Notes: a model not told the origin generated them from the letters alone. DNA of 64,000 nucleotides from JAMZMI01 sp039944535 (GCA_039944535.1 JBDUYP010000022.1:434001-498000); one strand, 5' to 3'; shown: positions 26,601 through 34,875, counted from the stretch's first letter. Numbers and translations are program-made.

Positions 26601-28565
26601 CTATTCGTCATCCAGCGACCAGCTCAATTCAATATTTGAGTTTGCCGGAGATACCCTTACATATCCTTGCATTTCCTGATGAAGCGCCGAACAGAAATCT
26701 GTACAGTAAAATGGCCACACTCCTACGCGCTTAGGTTCCCAAAGTGAGGTCTTGGTCTGGCCTGGCATAATCAGGATTTCGGAGGTACCCTGACCTATCA
26801 TGGAGAAGCCATGCGGCACATCAAAATCCTGCTCATGGTTGGTGATATGGAAGTAAACTTTGTCACCCACTTTGACCCCTTCTATATTATCAGGAGTAAA
26901 GTGACTTCTGATTGTTGCCATGTAGATGTGTACTTCCTTGCCTTTTCTTTCTACTCTAGCCTCGGATGGTCTCGTGATGCCATACGGGTGTTTGTTTTCA
27001 TCCAGTCGATAAATCTTCTTCGAATTGTTAACCAGAAGTTCGGCATTACATCCGGCTGCATAGTGTGGCTCTCCGTGTGTCGGAAAATCGTACAGAAGCT
27101 CCATTTTCTCACCAGATATGTCATAAATCTGCGCTGAGTGCTCCATCTCCGGTCCCGTAGGCAAATAGCGATCTTTGGTGATCTTATTCATAGCGACCAG
27201 ATATTTGCCATGTGGCTTTCTGGAGTTACCTCCCGGAATCATCAGGTGACCTACAGAGTAATAGGTAGGTTTTCTATCTACAACCTCCCAGGTTCCGAGC
27301 TTCCACTTAACCACTTCAGATGAGATAAAGAAAGTCGTGTAAGCATTGCCTCTGCCGTCAAACTCTGTGTGCAATGGGCCTAAGCCACCACTCTGAACAC
27401 TACCAGCCAGCACATCGTCATAATTCAAGATAGGAATACCATAAGCATCTCCATCAAACTTCTGCCCTTTGATAGCCGCCAGCATTTTGTCGAATGAATG
27501 AACCGTAATGTTTGCTGAAAGCTTACCTGCTCCTATGATGTAATCCCCATTTGGATCCACATCACAACCATGAGGAGATTTAGGTGTCGGAAGGAAGTAG
27601 ATGGCCCCAGGAACATCTGCAGGGTTCACTGTCAACACTTCCTCTTTGATCGTAGAAGTGGCCGTGTGGGTTGACTCATCGTACACATTGTGCGCATATT
27701 TGGCCGCCATTTTGGTACCTCCTCCGTTGTTCACGTACTGCTCTATCTTCTTCCAGTTTACTGCAGCTATGAAGTCCTTATCATTCTGTGACGCATTTAC
27801 TTCCAAAAGGGTGTTGGCCTCTTCTGTATTGTAGGTTGAGAAGAAAAACCATCCGTGGGATTTGCCTCTCCCCGGGTGGGACAGATCATAATTGAAACCC
27901 GGCATCATCAACTGAAACTTGATATCCATATGCCCATGCTGCTGATCCACAGCAATAAAAGTCAGTGCCCCTTTAAAATTTGATTTATAGTCCTTGATCG
28001 GCATGTCCTTTTGAGGTACAGGTACTGAAAAGCGTGTTCCCGCTACTACATACTCCGTATTCTCAGTAATAAATGATGAACTGTGATTACCTGCACTGTT
28101 GGGGACTTCTATGATTTCCTCCGTTTCGAAGGTAGTCAGACTGATTCTGGCAATACGTGGTGTGTTGTTACCATTGGCGAAAACCCATCTTCCATCCAGC
28201 TCTCCATTGGTTTGTGAAATATCCGGATGGTGAAGATCATCCCATGGAATAAACCCAAAGGAAGTGTTCAACATAGGTTTGGTTTCCTCAGAATAGCCAT
28301 AGCCCGAGGTTGGAAACTGCGAAAAGACAGGAATCTCTTTGAACAACCTACCTGATGGCAACCCATAAACAGTAAGGTTTCCGCTATATCCGCCAGATAA
28401 AAAGGCGTACTGCTCATCCCGCTCACCTGGTGCCACATACACCTTTTCCGCAATGCTGCTTCCCAGAGCACCGCTGCTCCCACTATCTCCCGACTGCCCA
28501 CAGGACATCAGCATGGCCAGTGAACTTAGAAATAGGGTATTGATTAAAGATATTTTAGTTTTCAT
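26601..28565 (-). CDS. nosZ: Nitrous-oxide reductase NosZ, clade II (Sec lipoprotein type)
   Basis: Reduces N2O to N2 in the periplasm. 654 residues. The N terminus has a Sec signal with lipobox LMSC (Cys22) and no twin-arginine motif, which marks clade II enzymes. The CuZ beta-propeller supplies His in DDLHHPD, SHPGRGKSHGW, SPHGCDVD, LHTEFDG, KPHGKY and GEPHYAAG. The C-terminal cupredoxin has the CuA motif C621-x3-C625-x3-H629-x2-M632. It starts 12 bp after the frame-corrected fasciclin stop and is followed by the membrane gene and nosLDFY. Confidence 0.97.
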   Translation of the reverse strand: MKTKISLINTLFLSSLAMLMSCGQSGDSGSSGALGSSIAEKVYVAPGERDEQYAFLSGGYSGNLTVYGLPSGRLFKEIPVFSQFPTSGYGYSEETKPMLNTSFGFIPWDDLHHPDISQTNGELDGRWVFANGNNTPRIARISLTTFETEEIIEVPNSAGNHSSSFITENTEYVVAGTRFSVPVPQKDMPIKDYKSNFKGALTFIAVDQQHGHMDIKFQLMMPGFNYDLSHPGRGKSHGWFFFSTYNTEEANTLLEVNASQNDKDFIAAVNWKKIEQYVNNGGGTKMAAKYAHNVYDESTHTATSTIKEEVLTVNPADVPGAIYFLPTPKSPHGCDVDPNGDYIIGAGKLSANITVHSFDKMLAAIKGQKFDGDAYGIPILNYDDVLAGSVQSGGLGPLHTEFDGRGNAYTTFFISSEVVKWKLGTWEVVDRKPTYYSVGHLMIPGGNSRKPHGKYLVAMNKITKDRYLPTGPEMEHSAQIYDISGEKMELLYDFPTHGEPHYAAGCNAELLVNNSKKIYRLDENKHPYGITRPSEARVERKGKEVHIYMATIRSHFTPDNIEGVKVGDKVYFHITNHEQDFDVPHGFSMIGQGTSEILIMPGQTKTSLWEPKRVGVWPFYCTDFCSALHQEMQGYVRVSPANSNIELSWSLDDE

Positions 28566-29151
28566 TTTGGTTATTGTTTAAGGTAGAATCACTTTTTCGA
28601 TCACATGTATAATTCCATTTGAGGCAGGTATAGTGGCGACTATCGTTGCACCGCCAACGGTCAACCTTGTCACCATCTGAGGTTACTTCCAGATAGTCTC
28701 CGGTGGCCATATACAATTTCCTTCCCTTTTTAGCCTCTCTTTGGAGTGCCGCCAGGTCATAAGAACCAGGGGCGGCATGGCGCGTAAGGATCGTGGCTAG
28801 ATCACTTTTGTTTTCTGGCTTGAGTAAGTTTTCAACTGTACCCTCAGGCAAAGCATCAAAAGCACCATTCACAGGTGCAAAGACGGTCAGTGGGCCTGCG
28901 TTGACCAATATATGTTCGATCTGTGCGGCCTGTACAGCAGCAACCAATGTACTATGGGGCTCTGAAGAGACGGCAACCTGCAGAATGTTCGCATCTGAAA
29001 CATTGTCCACAACAGAAGCTTGCCCCATGGGGTGACTTTCGGTTATAGCGGATGAATCTGAGGCCGTCTCAGCTTCCCCTGGAGAGGTACAGGGCCATAT
29101 CAGCGCTGGGAGTACCAGCAAAACCAATGGATTTAATATTGTGACTTTCAT
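28555..29151 (-). CDS. Fasciclin (FAS1) domain lipoprotein, probably frameshifted
   Basis: Start at MKVTILNPLV gives a lipoprotein signal with LIWPC (upstream frame to 29190 rejected). A FAS1 domain follows (LVAAVQAAQIEHILVNAG, LTVFAPVNGAFDALP, ILTRHAAPGSYD). Near base 28662 the frame leaves the family: as read it continues with Cys/Trp-rich sequence to 28555 and overlaps nosZ. Removing one G restores TVGGATIVATIPASNGIIHV and VIEKVILP, the normal FAS1 ending, with a stop at 28578 and a 12-bp gap to nosZ. So it is a recent mutation or a sequencing error. Role within the nos operon unknown. Confidence 0.85.
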   Translation of the reverse strand: MKVTILNPLVLLVLPALIWPCTSPGEAETASDSSAITESHPMGQASVVDNVSDANILQVAVSSEPHSTLVAAVQAAQIEHILVNAGPLTVFAPVNGAFDALPEGTVENLLKPENKSDLATILTRHAAPGSYDLAALQREAKKGRKLYMATGDYLEVTSDGDKVDRWRCNDSRHYTCLKWNYTCDRKSDSTLNNNQNEN

Positions 29152-29167
29152 GATATTTGGGGTTTGA

Positions 29168-29635
29168 TTACAATGTTCTGAAGTACTCAAGTACGGCTCT
29201 CGCTTCTTCTTCAGTCAGGCTTTGATTAGCCATAGGTGAGCCGTTAAAATCGGCGATTAATTTTTTGGCGATTGGATCTTCCATAACCATCTTGTCTGGT
29301 ACCAGAATCATATTCATCACCCACGCAGGATTTCTTCTTGACAAAATACCTTTAGGCGATGGACCAATGAATTTCTTGTCCACTTTATGACAAGCCGTGC
29401 ACTTCGTGTCAAATATTTTCTTGCCATTGGAGACAAGTGCCTGATCAATCTCAGCCGGCAGTGTAAAAGCCTCCACCGGCCCCACTCCGTGAAATTGTTT
29501 CCAGTTTTCATAAGGGTCAGCGGGTTCAACCTTAGACTGCTCCTTGATTTGCTCAATTCGGCTCTTACTCCCTCCCCCGCATGCCCAAAGCAACACAAGT
29601 AAAGCCGCTACGAGATATACATTTATTTTTTTCAT
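29168..29635 (-). CDS. c-type cytochrome lipoprotein of the nos operon
   Basis: 155 residues with lipobox LLWAC (Cys19) and a class I cytochrome c fold: haem motif C79-T-A-C82-H83 and a likely axial Met135 (GSPMANQ). A single-haem lipoprotein upstream of clade II nosZ is a common arrangement, and it is the likely electron donor to NosZ. It is 12 bp from ric and 16 bp from the fasciclin start. Confidence 0.9.
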   Translation of the reverse strand: MKKINVYLVAALLVLLWACGGGSKSRIEQIKEQSKVEPADPYENWKQFHGVGPVEAFTLPAEIDQALVSNGKKIFDTKCTACHKVDKKFIGPSPKGILSRRNPAWVMNMILVPDKMVMEDPIAKKLIADFNGSPMANQSLTEEEARAVLEYFRTL

Positions 29636-29647
29636 GGTTATTGATGT

Positions 29648-30376
29648 TTATGAGTTACTGAATGAAAATTCTTTAAAAAGTTTTCGGGCCTCCGGAAACA
29701 AAATGTTGTTTTCCAGATGTATATGGGTGTGTAGATCTTCCTCAAACTCTTTGAGCATGGCATAAGCCACCTTGTAGGTCTGACACCCATCCGGCGGGCA
29801 ATCATACTGATTGGACAATTTTGAAATTTGTTGAAATCTGAAGCCCTCATCCTGATGCTCTTGCTCCATCATCTGAATGGGGTTTTCAATATCTCCGAAA
29901 TGAGGTCGCGACAATGAAAAACCATTCTTCTTTGACTCAACCATGGCCTTGATATATGGGAAAAGCACTTGTTCTTCTTTCTGCATGTGATGAAGCAATG
30001 CCTGAGATCCAGCTACAAACAGCTCGTTAATCTGGAGTAGTTCTGGATGACGGTCGCCATGTACCCTGCACAACTTGCCCAGATAAGCTCTCAGTGCTGG
30101 CACTGTGGCCAACACATAGCTGTGATGTATGCTCACAATCGTATCAACAAGCTGATCCAGATCCAACCCCTGATAGTTCAGAAAATCAGGTTCTTTAAAG
30201 GTTTCCTCTAACTCTCCTAACAATTCATTCAAATCGACATTCTTTTTAGAGCATGCCTCTTCCAATGTGACCCCTCCTCCACAACAAAAATCTATGTCAT
30301 GTGAAGTAAATACCCGGGAGGCCCTGAAATTAGATGCCACGATCACTCCCACTTTTGATTTTGCCAGATTTTCCAT
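29648..30376 (-). CDS. ric: Iron-sulfur cluster repair di-iron protein (Ric/ScdA/YtfE family)
   Basis: 242 residues. An N-terminal DUF542/ScdA_N domain (SHDIDFCCGGGVTLEEAC, Cys31-Cys32) precedes a hemerythrin-like di-iron domain whose His/Glu ligands appear in SIHHSY, LLHHMQKEEQVLFPYI, MMEQEHQDEG and HTHIHLENNILFPE. The family repairs Fe-S clusters damaged by NO or oxidants and may release NO. First gene of the nos unit, directly behind a palindrome that matches one upstream of the Rrf2 gene. Confidence 0.93.
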   Translation of the reverse strand: MENLAKSKVGVIVASNFRASRVFTSHDIDFCCGGGVTLEEACSKKNVDLNELLGELEETFKEPDFLNYQGLDLDQLVDTIVSIHHSYVLATVPALRAYLGKLCRVHGDRHPELLQINELFVAGSQALLHHMQKEEQVLFPYIKAMVESKKNGFSLSRPHFGDIENPIQMMEQEHQDEGFRFQQISKLSNQYDCPPDGCQTYKVAYAMLKEFEEDLHTHIHLENNILFPEARKLFKEFSFSNS

Positions 30377-30389
30377 ATCGAATAATTAA

Positions 30390-30403
30390 GGACAATTTTG
30401 TCC
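30390..30403 (-). promoter_or_regulatory. Putative Rrf2/NsrR operator upstream of ric-nos
   Basis: GGACAATTTTGTCC, with perfect GGACAA/TTGTCC arms, lies 13 bp upstream of the ric start. It nearly matches the palindrome upstream of the Rrf2 gene, suggesting joint control by that regulator. Confidence 0.65.
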
Positions 30404-30422
30404 GGTATTGTTGTAAATTTTT

Positions 30423-30848
30423 TTAAATCTTCAAAAACCTATTTCCCTCGATCACTCCGCCCTTTAAATCAGACAGATAGGTGGTGGATAAAACACCATT
30501 CAAATGATCCCTTACAGCCATAAACTTATCATGGGCAGGACAAGGGTGGTCGCCACTGCACTCTTTCAACCCCAACACACAGCTACTCATAAGACGCTCA
30601 CCATCTATAGCTACGACTACTTCCTGCAAGGTTATCGATCGCTGCACCACTCTAAAGCCACCACTTGGTCCCCTGAGAGAATCCAGGAGGTTTGCTCTTA
30701 CCAACTGCTGCAATATCTTGGCTGTAAATGCCTCTGGAGAATCGATAGCCCCAGATACATCCTTTAACCCGGCAAGCTTAGCTTCCCCCTCTACCGAGCA
30801 GAGGTAAATCATTATTTTCAAGGCATATTCGCAGGCTTTAGAAAACAT
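30423..30848 (-). CDS. Rrf2-family regulator, NsrR-like
   Basis: 141 residues. A winged helix-turn-helix at the N terminus (FSKACEYALKIMIYLCS, AKILQQLVRANLLDSLRG then PSGGF) is followed by three Cys at 90, 97 and 103 (C-x6-C-x5-C), the Fe-S ligand spacing region of NsrR/IscR-type sensors. It precedes ric and the nos genes and shares an operator-like palindrome with them, so an NO-responsive repressor is the best guess; a role like IscR cannot be excluded. Confidence 0.88.
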   Translation of the reverse strand: MFSKACEYALKIMIYLCSVEGEAKLAGLKDVSGAIDSPEAFTAKILQQLVRANLLDSLRGPSGGFRVVQRSITLQEVVVAIDGERLMSSCVLGLKECSGDHPCPAHDKFMAVRDHLNGVLSTTYLSDLKGGVIEGNRFLKI

Positions 30849-30867
30849 ATTTTTTCTTGATTTTAAG

Positions 30868-30907
30868 CAAATGTAAACGCTAGTATAATTTCGGACAATT
30901 TTATCCG
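30868..30907 (-). promoter_or_regulatory. Promoter and operator of the Rrf2 gene
   Basis: On the minus strand TACATTTG (complement of 30868-30875) preceded after 20 bases by TTG (complement of 30896-30898) fits the Bacteroidota promoter. The palindrome CGGACAATTTTATCCG (30892-30907) covers the -33 box, so binding there would block transcription. Confidence 0.7.
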
Positions 30908-30953
30908 TTATTAAATTTACTGATTTATATCAGTTGAGTTTTTTGACTCGCCT

Positions 30954-31532
30954 TCATTTCAATCTTTTAAAAACCCTCGTATAGCGGTCAGAAGTAGGAT
31001 ACTTTCTCTCCTTCGACAGGTTGTTGAACACTAGCGCGACAACCAACAGTATAACAACGCCACTCAGCACCGGAAAAAGGATGTACCACCAACCCAGTGA
31101 CTTAATCTGCTCAGAACCAATAACCGCAATAAGGGCTGTTGCGCCTCCGGGTGGGTGTAGCGTGCGCGTAACCTGCATCCCCACAATAGACAAAGCAACG
31201 GCCAGGGAAGCTGCCAATAATGGGAATGGCTCCAAAACGCTATTGCATGCGACACCTACAAAAGCTGATAACAAATGCCCTCCTACCAAATTTCTGGGTT
31301 GCGCCAGGGGACTTTGGATGGCTCCAAAGACCAATACGCTGGATGCTCCAAACGACCCAATAAGGAAAACAGTAGTGAGTCCACCTATAAAGTAATGTTG
31401 AATCAACCCAATCGCCCCAATGCCACAAAATGCCCCAAGAAACGTCCACAACAACTCTTGTCTCTCGATCAAGGTCTCCCTGTAAAGGATGTAACGCGCA
31501 ATTCGAATGTTGCGCTTTACTTTATCTTTCAT
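30954..31532 (-). CDS. HPP-family membrane protein (possible nitrite transporter)
   Basis: 192 residues with four to five membrane segments. Family motifs SPLAQPRNLVGGH and RTLHPPGGATAL are intact; the HPP motif names the family, and some cyanobacterial and plant members transport nitrite. It is divergent from the LysR gene and next to the nos island, so a link to nitrogen oxides is plausible but unproven. A -7 box TAAGTTTG (complement of 31552-31559) lies 20 bp upstream. Confidence 0.88.
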   Translation of the reverse strand: MKDKVKRNIRIARYILYRETLIERQELLWTFLGAFCGIGAIGLIQHYFIGGLTTVFLIGSFGASSVLVFGAIQSPLAQPRNLVGGHLLSAFVGVACNSVLEPFPLLAASLAVALSIVGMQVTRTLHPPGGATALIAVIGSEQIKSLGWWYILFPVLSGVVILLVVALVFNNLSKERKYPTSDRYTRVFKRLK

Positions 31533-31551
31533 ACCTAAATAATTAAGCGGG

Positions 31552-31559
31552 CAAACTTA
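31552..31559 (-). promoter_or_regulatory. -7 box of the HPP gene
   Basis: TAAGTTTG on the minus strand fits TAnnTTTG and lies 20 bp upstream of the start at 31532. I see no well-spaced TTG for the -33 element. Confidence 0.4.
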
Positions 31560-31664
31560 GATCGTAACTCCACCATCATTTCTAATCAATTATTGAAAAC
31601 AATTGTACTTCACGCTGAAATCTCTTCAGTCCTGATTATTGACCCTTTGCGTTAGTTTTGCCCA

Positions 31665-32573
31665 ATGGAATTCAAGCATCTACGGCTTATTAAAAGCATA
31701 GCAGATCGTGGCAACATTGCGAAGGCAAAAGACGACCTATACCTAACCTCCTCGGCACTGAGTCACCAGCTTCGCTCCCTGGAGATGGAATTGGGGTTTA
31801 AGATATTTGAACGCAAGAGAGTCAAATGGAAACTCACGAGCTCCGGTGAAGAACTGTACGCGCTAGCCACAAGCGTACTCAATTCTGTGGATGAAAAATT
31901 GCTTCAAATCAAAAGCAATCATCAGGAAAAGGGAGGAAATATAAGAGTCAGCAGTGAATGTTATACTTTTTATCTCCTGTTTCCCCAGTTTCTGGAGCGC
32001 ATGTCAGTGCTGTACCCTCAGATAGATATCCAGTTGCTATACAACACCACACATCAACCACTGACCAACCTGCTAAACTATGAAGTGGATGTGGCCATCG
32101 TAACGACCAAGCCGGCTCAGGAAAACCTACGAGCTATTAAGGTTTTAAAGGATGAACTGCTGGCGGTTGTCAATAGTGACAACCCCCTTTCCAAACAAAA
32201 ATACCTCGAAGCAAAAGACTTCTCAAACCAGCACCTGATGATACACTCCTATCCACTGGAAACGGTAACAGTCTGTGAGAAATACTTAAAACCAAACAAA
32301 GTGCAGCCAGCCAAGATATCCGCAATTCCACTAACAGAACTCACCCTGGAAATGGTGCGCACCAACCGTGGCATCACCTGCATCCCTCAATGGATGCTCA
32401 AACCTTTTGCGCATCAGAGTGAGCTGGTTTTTAAACCCATCGGCAAAAACGGGCTGGTCAGGGAAATCTATGTTGTGATCCGAGAAGAAGACCTCTCCAA
32501 GACACACTTCGCTGATTTTGTCTCCAATTTTCAGGAAGCCATCCAAAATGATTTTCCGGCATTTTCAGCTTAA
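31665..32573 (+). CDS. LysR-family transcriptional regulator
   Basis: 302 residues. N-terminal HTH (FKHLRLIKSIADRGNIAKAK, LTSSALSHQLRSLEMELG) is at about residues 3-47, followed by a substrate-binding effector domain (about 93-295). The general sequence resembles the MetR subgroup, with no firm effector assignment. It is transcribed away from the HPP gene across a 132-bp gap, the usual LysR arrangement, so HPP is its likely target. Confidence 0.93.
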   Translation: MEFKHLRLIKSIADRGNIAKAKDDLYLTSSALSHQLRSLEMELGFKIFERKRVKWKLTSSGEELYALATSVLNSVDEKLLQIKSNHQEKGGNIRVSSECYTFYLLFPQFLERMSVLYPQIDIQLLYNTTHQPLTNLLNYEVDVAIVTTKPAQENLRAIKVLKDELLAVVNSDNPLSKQKYLEAKDFSNQHLMIHSYPLETVTVCEKYLKPNKVQPAKISAIPLTELTLEMVRTNRGITCIPQWMLKPFAHQSELVFKPIGKNGLVREIYVVIREEDLSKTHFADFVSNFQEAIQNDFPAFSA

Positions 32574-32715
32574 TTACTCCTTTTTGCGCCTTCCAAACCG
32601 ATAAAATCCATTTCCCAAAAGCAGCACGCCAGAAAGAAGAATCCGTATTTACACGATCAAAAAATCACAAATATTCCCTACTTCTAAAGACAGAGAAAGG
32701 CTATTATTTTGATCC

Positions 32716-33300
32716 ATGAAAATCTCTACCCTTTTTGCGTTGGCATTTGCTGCTGCCGTTTTCATGGAAGCACATGCCGTGGGTATTGTCCTTTCCGAAC
32801 CAGACAACACCAACCGCTACAAGGTAGAAAAGCGAGTTTTGGCTCTTTCGGCACGTATCAATGCGGAAATGATGGCGCTGGCAGAATACAAAAATCTCAA
32901 AGTCTTTTGTAATGACGACACTTACAGAGAAACCATATTCGTACTGCTCGAACAAATCCACTGGTACCACGACATACTGGAAGACGACCTCCAGTCCACC
33001 AAATACAATCATTCGCAAAGGGTCATCAAGCGGATACTGAAGCACCTGGAAAAACTGGAGAAGAAATACAACCCCGCCTTCTTCGAAGATTTCTTTGAGG
33101 ATCAGTGCCGGTTCCAATCCCAGATAGAAGAGAACTCCACCCATTACAGAGCGGCATTTGGCACACATTCCTATGGCAGCAGGGTTTATGCACAGGAGGT
33201 GTCCATGTACAGGTATCTCAAAACCTTAACCAGGAGAGTTGAGCGGGTCAAACATCACGTTGAACATTTCTATATAATGAGACAAGTATGGGAACATTGA
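32716..33300 (+). CDS. Exported hypothetical protein
   Basis: 194 residues with a cleavable signal peptide (MKISTLFALAFAAAVFMEAHA). The mature part is helical and charged, with two Cys (FCNDD, DQCRF) and a His/Arg-rich C-terminal half (RRVERVKHHVEHF). I recognise no family. The last 13 bp overlap the next ORF. Likely periplasmic. Confidence 0.75.
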   Translation: MKISTLFALAFAAAVFMEAHAVGIVLSEPDNTNRYKVEKRVLALSARINAEMMALAEYKNLKVFCNDDTYRETIFVLLEQIHWYHDILEDDLQSTKYNHSQRVIKRILKHLEKLEKKYNPAFFEDFFEDQCRFQSQIEENSTHYRAAFGTHSYGSRVYAQEVSMYRYLKTLTRRVERVKHHVEHFYIMRQVWEH

Positions 33301-33578
33301 GTAAAAACCATTTTTCGAGATCAAATCACGCACAAACGAACAATCGCCACAACGAGCGGGGAACCTCTCGTTCGGGTCACGAAACCTCCATGCTCGATTA
33401 TTTCAAACTGATCCTGGATAAGGTGCGATTCAGCAATGACCTCTTCACAAAGGAATACCACAAAGGCCTGAAGCTACTCACCCCAGTAGAGCAGGCCGAA
33501 CTCAAACGGTGGCTCGGCATGCCTGACAAATGTCATGATGAAGCTGCGTGCTCCGGCCTGTCGAAGCGAGACATTTAA
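33288..33578 (+). CDS. Small protein with a repeat-derived C terminus
   Basis: 96 residues from the first ATG, but the part that looks conserved in Bacteroidota small proteins starts at MLDYFKLILDKVRFS (ATG at 33390), followed by LFTKEYHKGLKLLTPVEQAE. That internal start may be the real one. The last 16 residues and the TAA come from an interspersed repeat beginning at 33528 (KCHDEAACSGLSKRDI), so the original end of the gene was probably replaced. Function unknown. Confidence 0.6.
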   Translation: MGTLSKNHFSRSNHAQTNNRHNERGTSRSGHETSMLDYFKLILDKVRFSNDLFTKEYHKGLKLLTPVEQAELKRWLGMPDKCHDEAACSGLSKRDI

Positions 33579-33659
33579 CGATTAAAATCACTTACCTTTT
33601 AGTTGCCCTTCGACAGGCTCAGGGTGACATTCCCTTCTACAGGCTCAGACTGACAAAAA
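33528..33659 (+). repeat. Composite interspersed repeat, copy 1
   Basis: Left hairpin with arms AAATGTC (33528-33534) and GACATTT (33570-33576) around GCTCCGGCCTGTCGAAGCG, a spacer with TCACTTACC, then CCTTCGACAGGCTCAGGG and a second partial copy. About 130 bp; further copies at 38382 and 41153. Supplies the stop codon of the preceding ORF. Confidence 0.8.
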
Positions 33660-33901
33660 GAAAACAGATTGGTCGAAGCAAGACATTTGATTTATGTAAT
33701 TCGGACACGAGTGACATGCTAGCGATGGCTGGGGGAATGTAGGGAAACGTTATTTGAGATTTTATTTTTAGCTATCAGGCTAGCGTGACAGTTGGGACAT
33801 TGTACAATCACAAGCCAAGCCTGATTTACATCTGTTATATGCACTAGTGAAGATTGGCTATTCAATGCATATTCCAGTTTTACAGCCATTACTACCTACT
33901 T
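33579..33901. other. Intergenic, mostly repeat sequence
   Basis: Contains the right half of the composite repeat, then a segment (about 33690-33740) with CGAGTGACATGCTAGCGATG and a GGCTGGGG word that resembles the end of the repeat at 16981-17101. The rest to 33901 is AT-rich; no gene was seen. Confidence 0.5.
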
Positions 33902-34333
33902 TCACATATCAAATTTCATATCTTCTGTGATAATTTCAGAGACATTCAAAGCTGGAAGTAACAGAAAATCAAAATCAGAATCCTTCAACTTCTCATACAA
34001 AATACCTCTTGCTGTGCTAACGGTCATTGCTGCCAAATGAGTGAGAAACCCTTTGGGTACCGTTATTGATTTGGACTTCTTACTTTTGAATTTTTCAAAA
34101 GCATCTGGCATTACATCAAACTCCATACGAATTTTAAGAATGACGAATGGGGTTTCATTACATTCAAATGCAAGATCAAGCAGCACTGCAACCGCATGAT
34201 TTTCGTTATCGACCCCAAAGTTGAATCCTGTACCTATTCCGATTTCTTCACCATCTTGATGAGCGCTTTTAATGGTCGCAAATTCTCTAGTAGATATTGC
34301 CTTGATTTGAAATGGGATTTGTTTTTCTGCCAT
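33902..34333 (-). CDS. SecB-like chaperone of a toxin-antitoxin-chaperone module
   Basis: 143 residues, cytoplasmic. SecB-fold features: an N-terminal strand (IPFQIKAISTREF), the middle strand FVILKIRMEFDV, and the helix-loop HLAAMTVSTARGILYEKL then FLLLPALNVSEI (about residues 99-134), which parallels SecB's conserved end (STxRGI...LPxxxP). It starts 2 bp after the antitoxin stop in the order toxin-antitoxin-SecB, as in the M. tuberculosis HigBA/Rv1957 TAC system. It likely folds or protects the antitoxin. General export SecB would normally stand elsewhere in the genome. Confidence 0.8.
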   Translation of the reverse strand: MAEKQIPFQIKAISTREFATIKSAHQDGEEIGIGTGFNFGVDNENHAVAVLLDLAFECNETPFVILKIRMEFDVMPDAFEKFKSKKSKSITVPKGFLTHLAAMTVSTARGILYEKLKDSDFDFLLLPALNVSEIITEDMKFDM

Positions 34334-34335
34334 TA

Positions 34336-34875
34336 TTATGCTGCCATTGCGTAATTTGATTCACCTGCTTTAGAACTTATTTTTGAAGCCACATTTACAT
34401 ATCCAGATGCAAATGAGAAGTCCTGCTCAATAGCTGGTCGTTCGGGGATGTTGACTTCTTGTTTTTTCTGAGAGACTTGCCGTAAATTCATTTTGATATG
34501 CTGCTTCAACATCTCTGTGGCTAGCATTTTCATTAAGGAATTCATATCACTCTTGACAATGATCTCGTGCTCCGAAGGAATTGCAAATATTTTTACTCCT
34601 AAAGCCTGATTGAGCTTTGCAATAGTCTCCAGCTTCAGGTTTTCTCTGCCTTTCAGGATTTTACTTACCTGCTGAGGCGAAACGCCCATTCGGGCTGCAA
34701 GCTCAGTTCCTTTAATCCCTTGCTTGTCCATTTCATCCATTACCTTCAAAGCAATGTCAGCAGACAAGTTTAGCCAGTCTGCATTGGCCTTCCTGAACTC
34801 AGCCCCTTCTCTCCATTTCTCCTCTTTGGGAGGAGAAAGGAGCTTTTCAAATTCTGCTTTAGATGTGATGCTCAT
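34336..34875 (-). CDS. XRE-family antitoxin with C-terminal extension (HigA-like)
   Basis: 179 residues. A helix-turn-helix occupies about residues 51-98 (KGTELAARMGVSPQQVSKIL), giving a Cro/C1-type DNA-binding domain. The C-terminal 70-80 residues (about 100-179, ending FSFASGYVNVASKISS) are longer than in simple HigA antitoxins and would fit a chaperone-addiction segment recognised by SecB-like proteins. The start overlaps the toxin stop by 4 bp; the SecB-like gene follows after 2 bp. Confidence 0.85.
   Translation of the reverse strand: MSITSKAEFEKLLSPPKEEKWREGAEFRKANADWLNLSADIALKVMDEMDKQGIKGTELAARMGVSPQQVSKILKGRENLKLETIAKLNQALGVKIFAIPSEHEIIVKSDMNSLMKMLATEMLKQHIKMNLRQVSQKKQEVNIPERPAIEQDFSFASGYVNVASKISSKAGESNYAMAA

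Noticed and set aside
31653..31660. TAGTTTTG as -7 box of the LysR gene
   Set aside because: It would make a leaderless transcript starting at the ATG, and no TTG lies at the right distance; kept only as a weak possibility.
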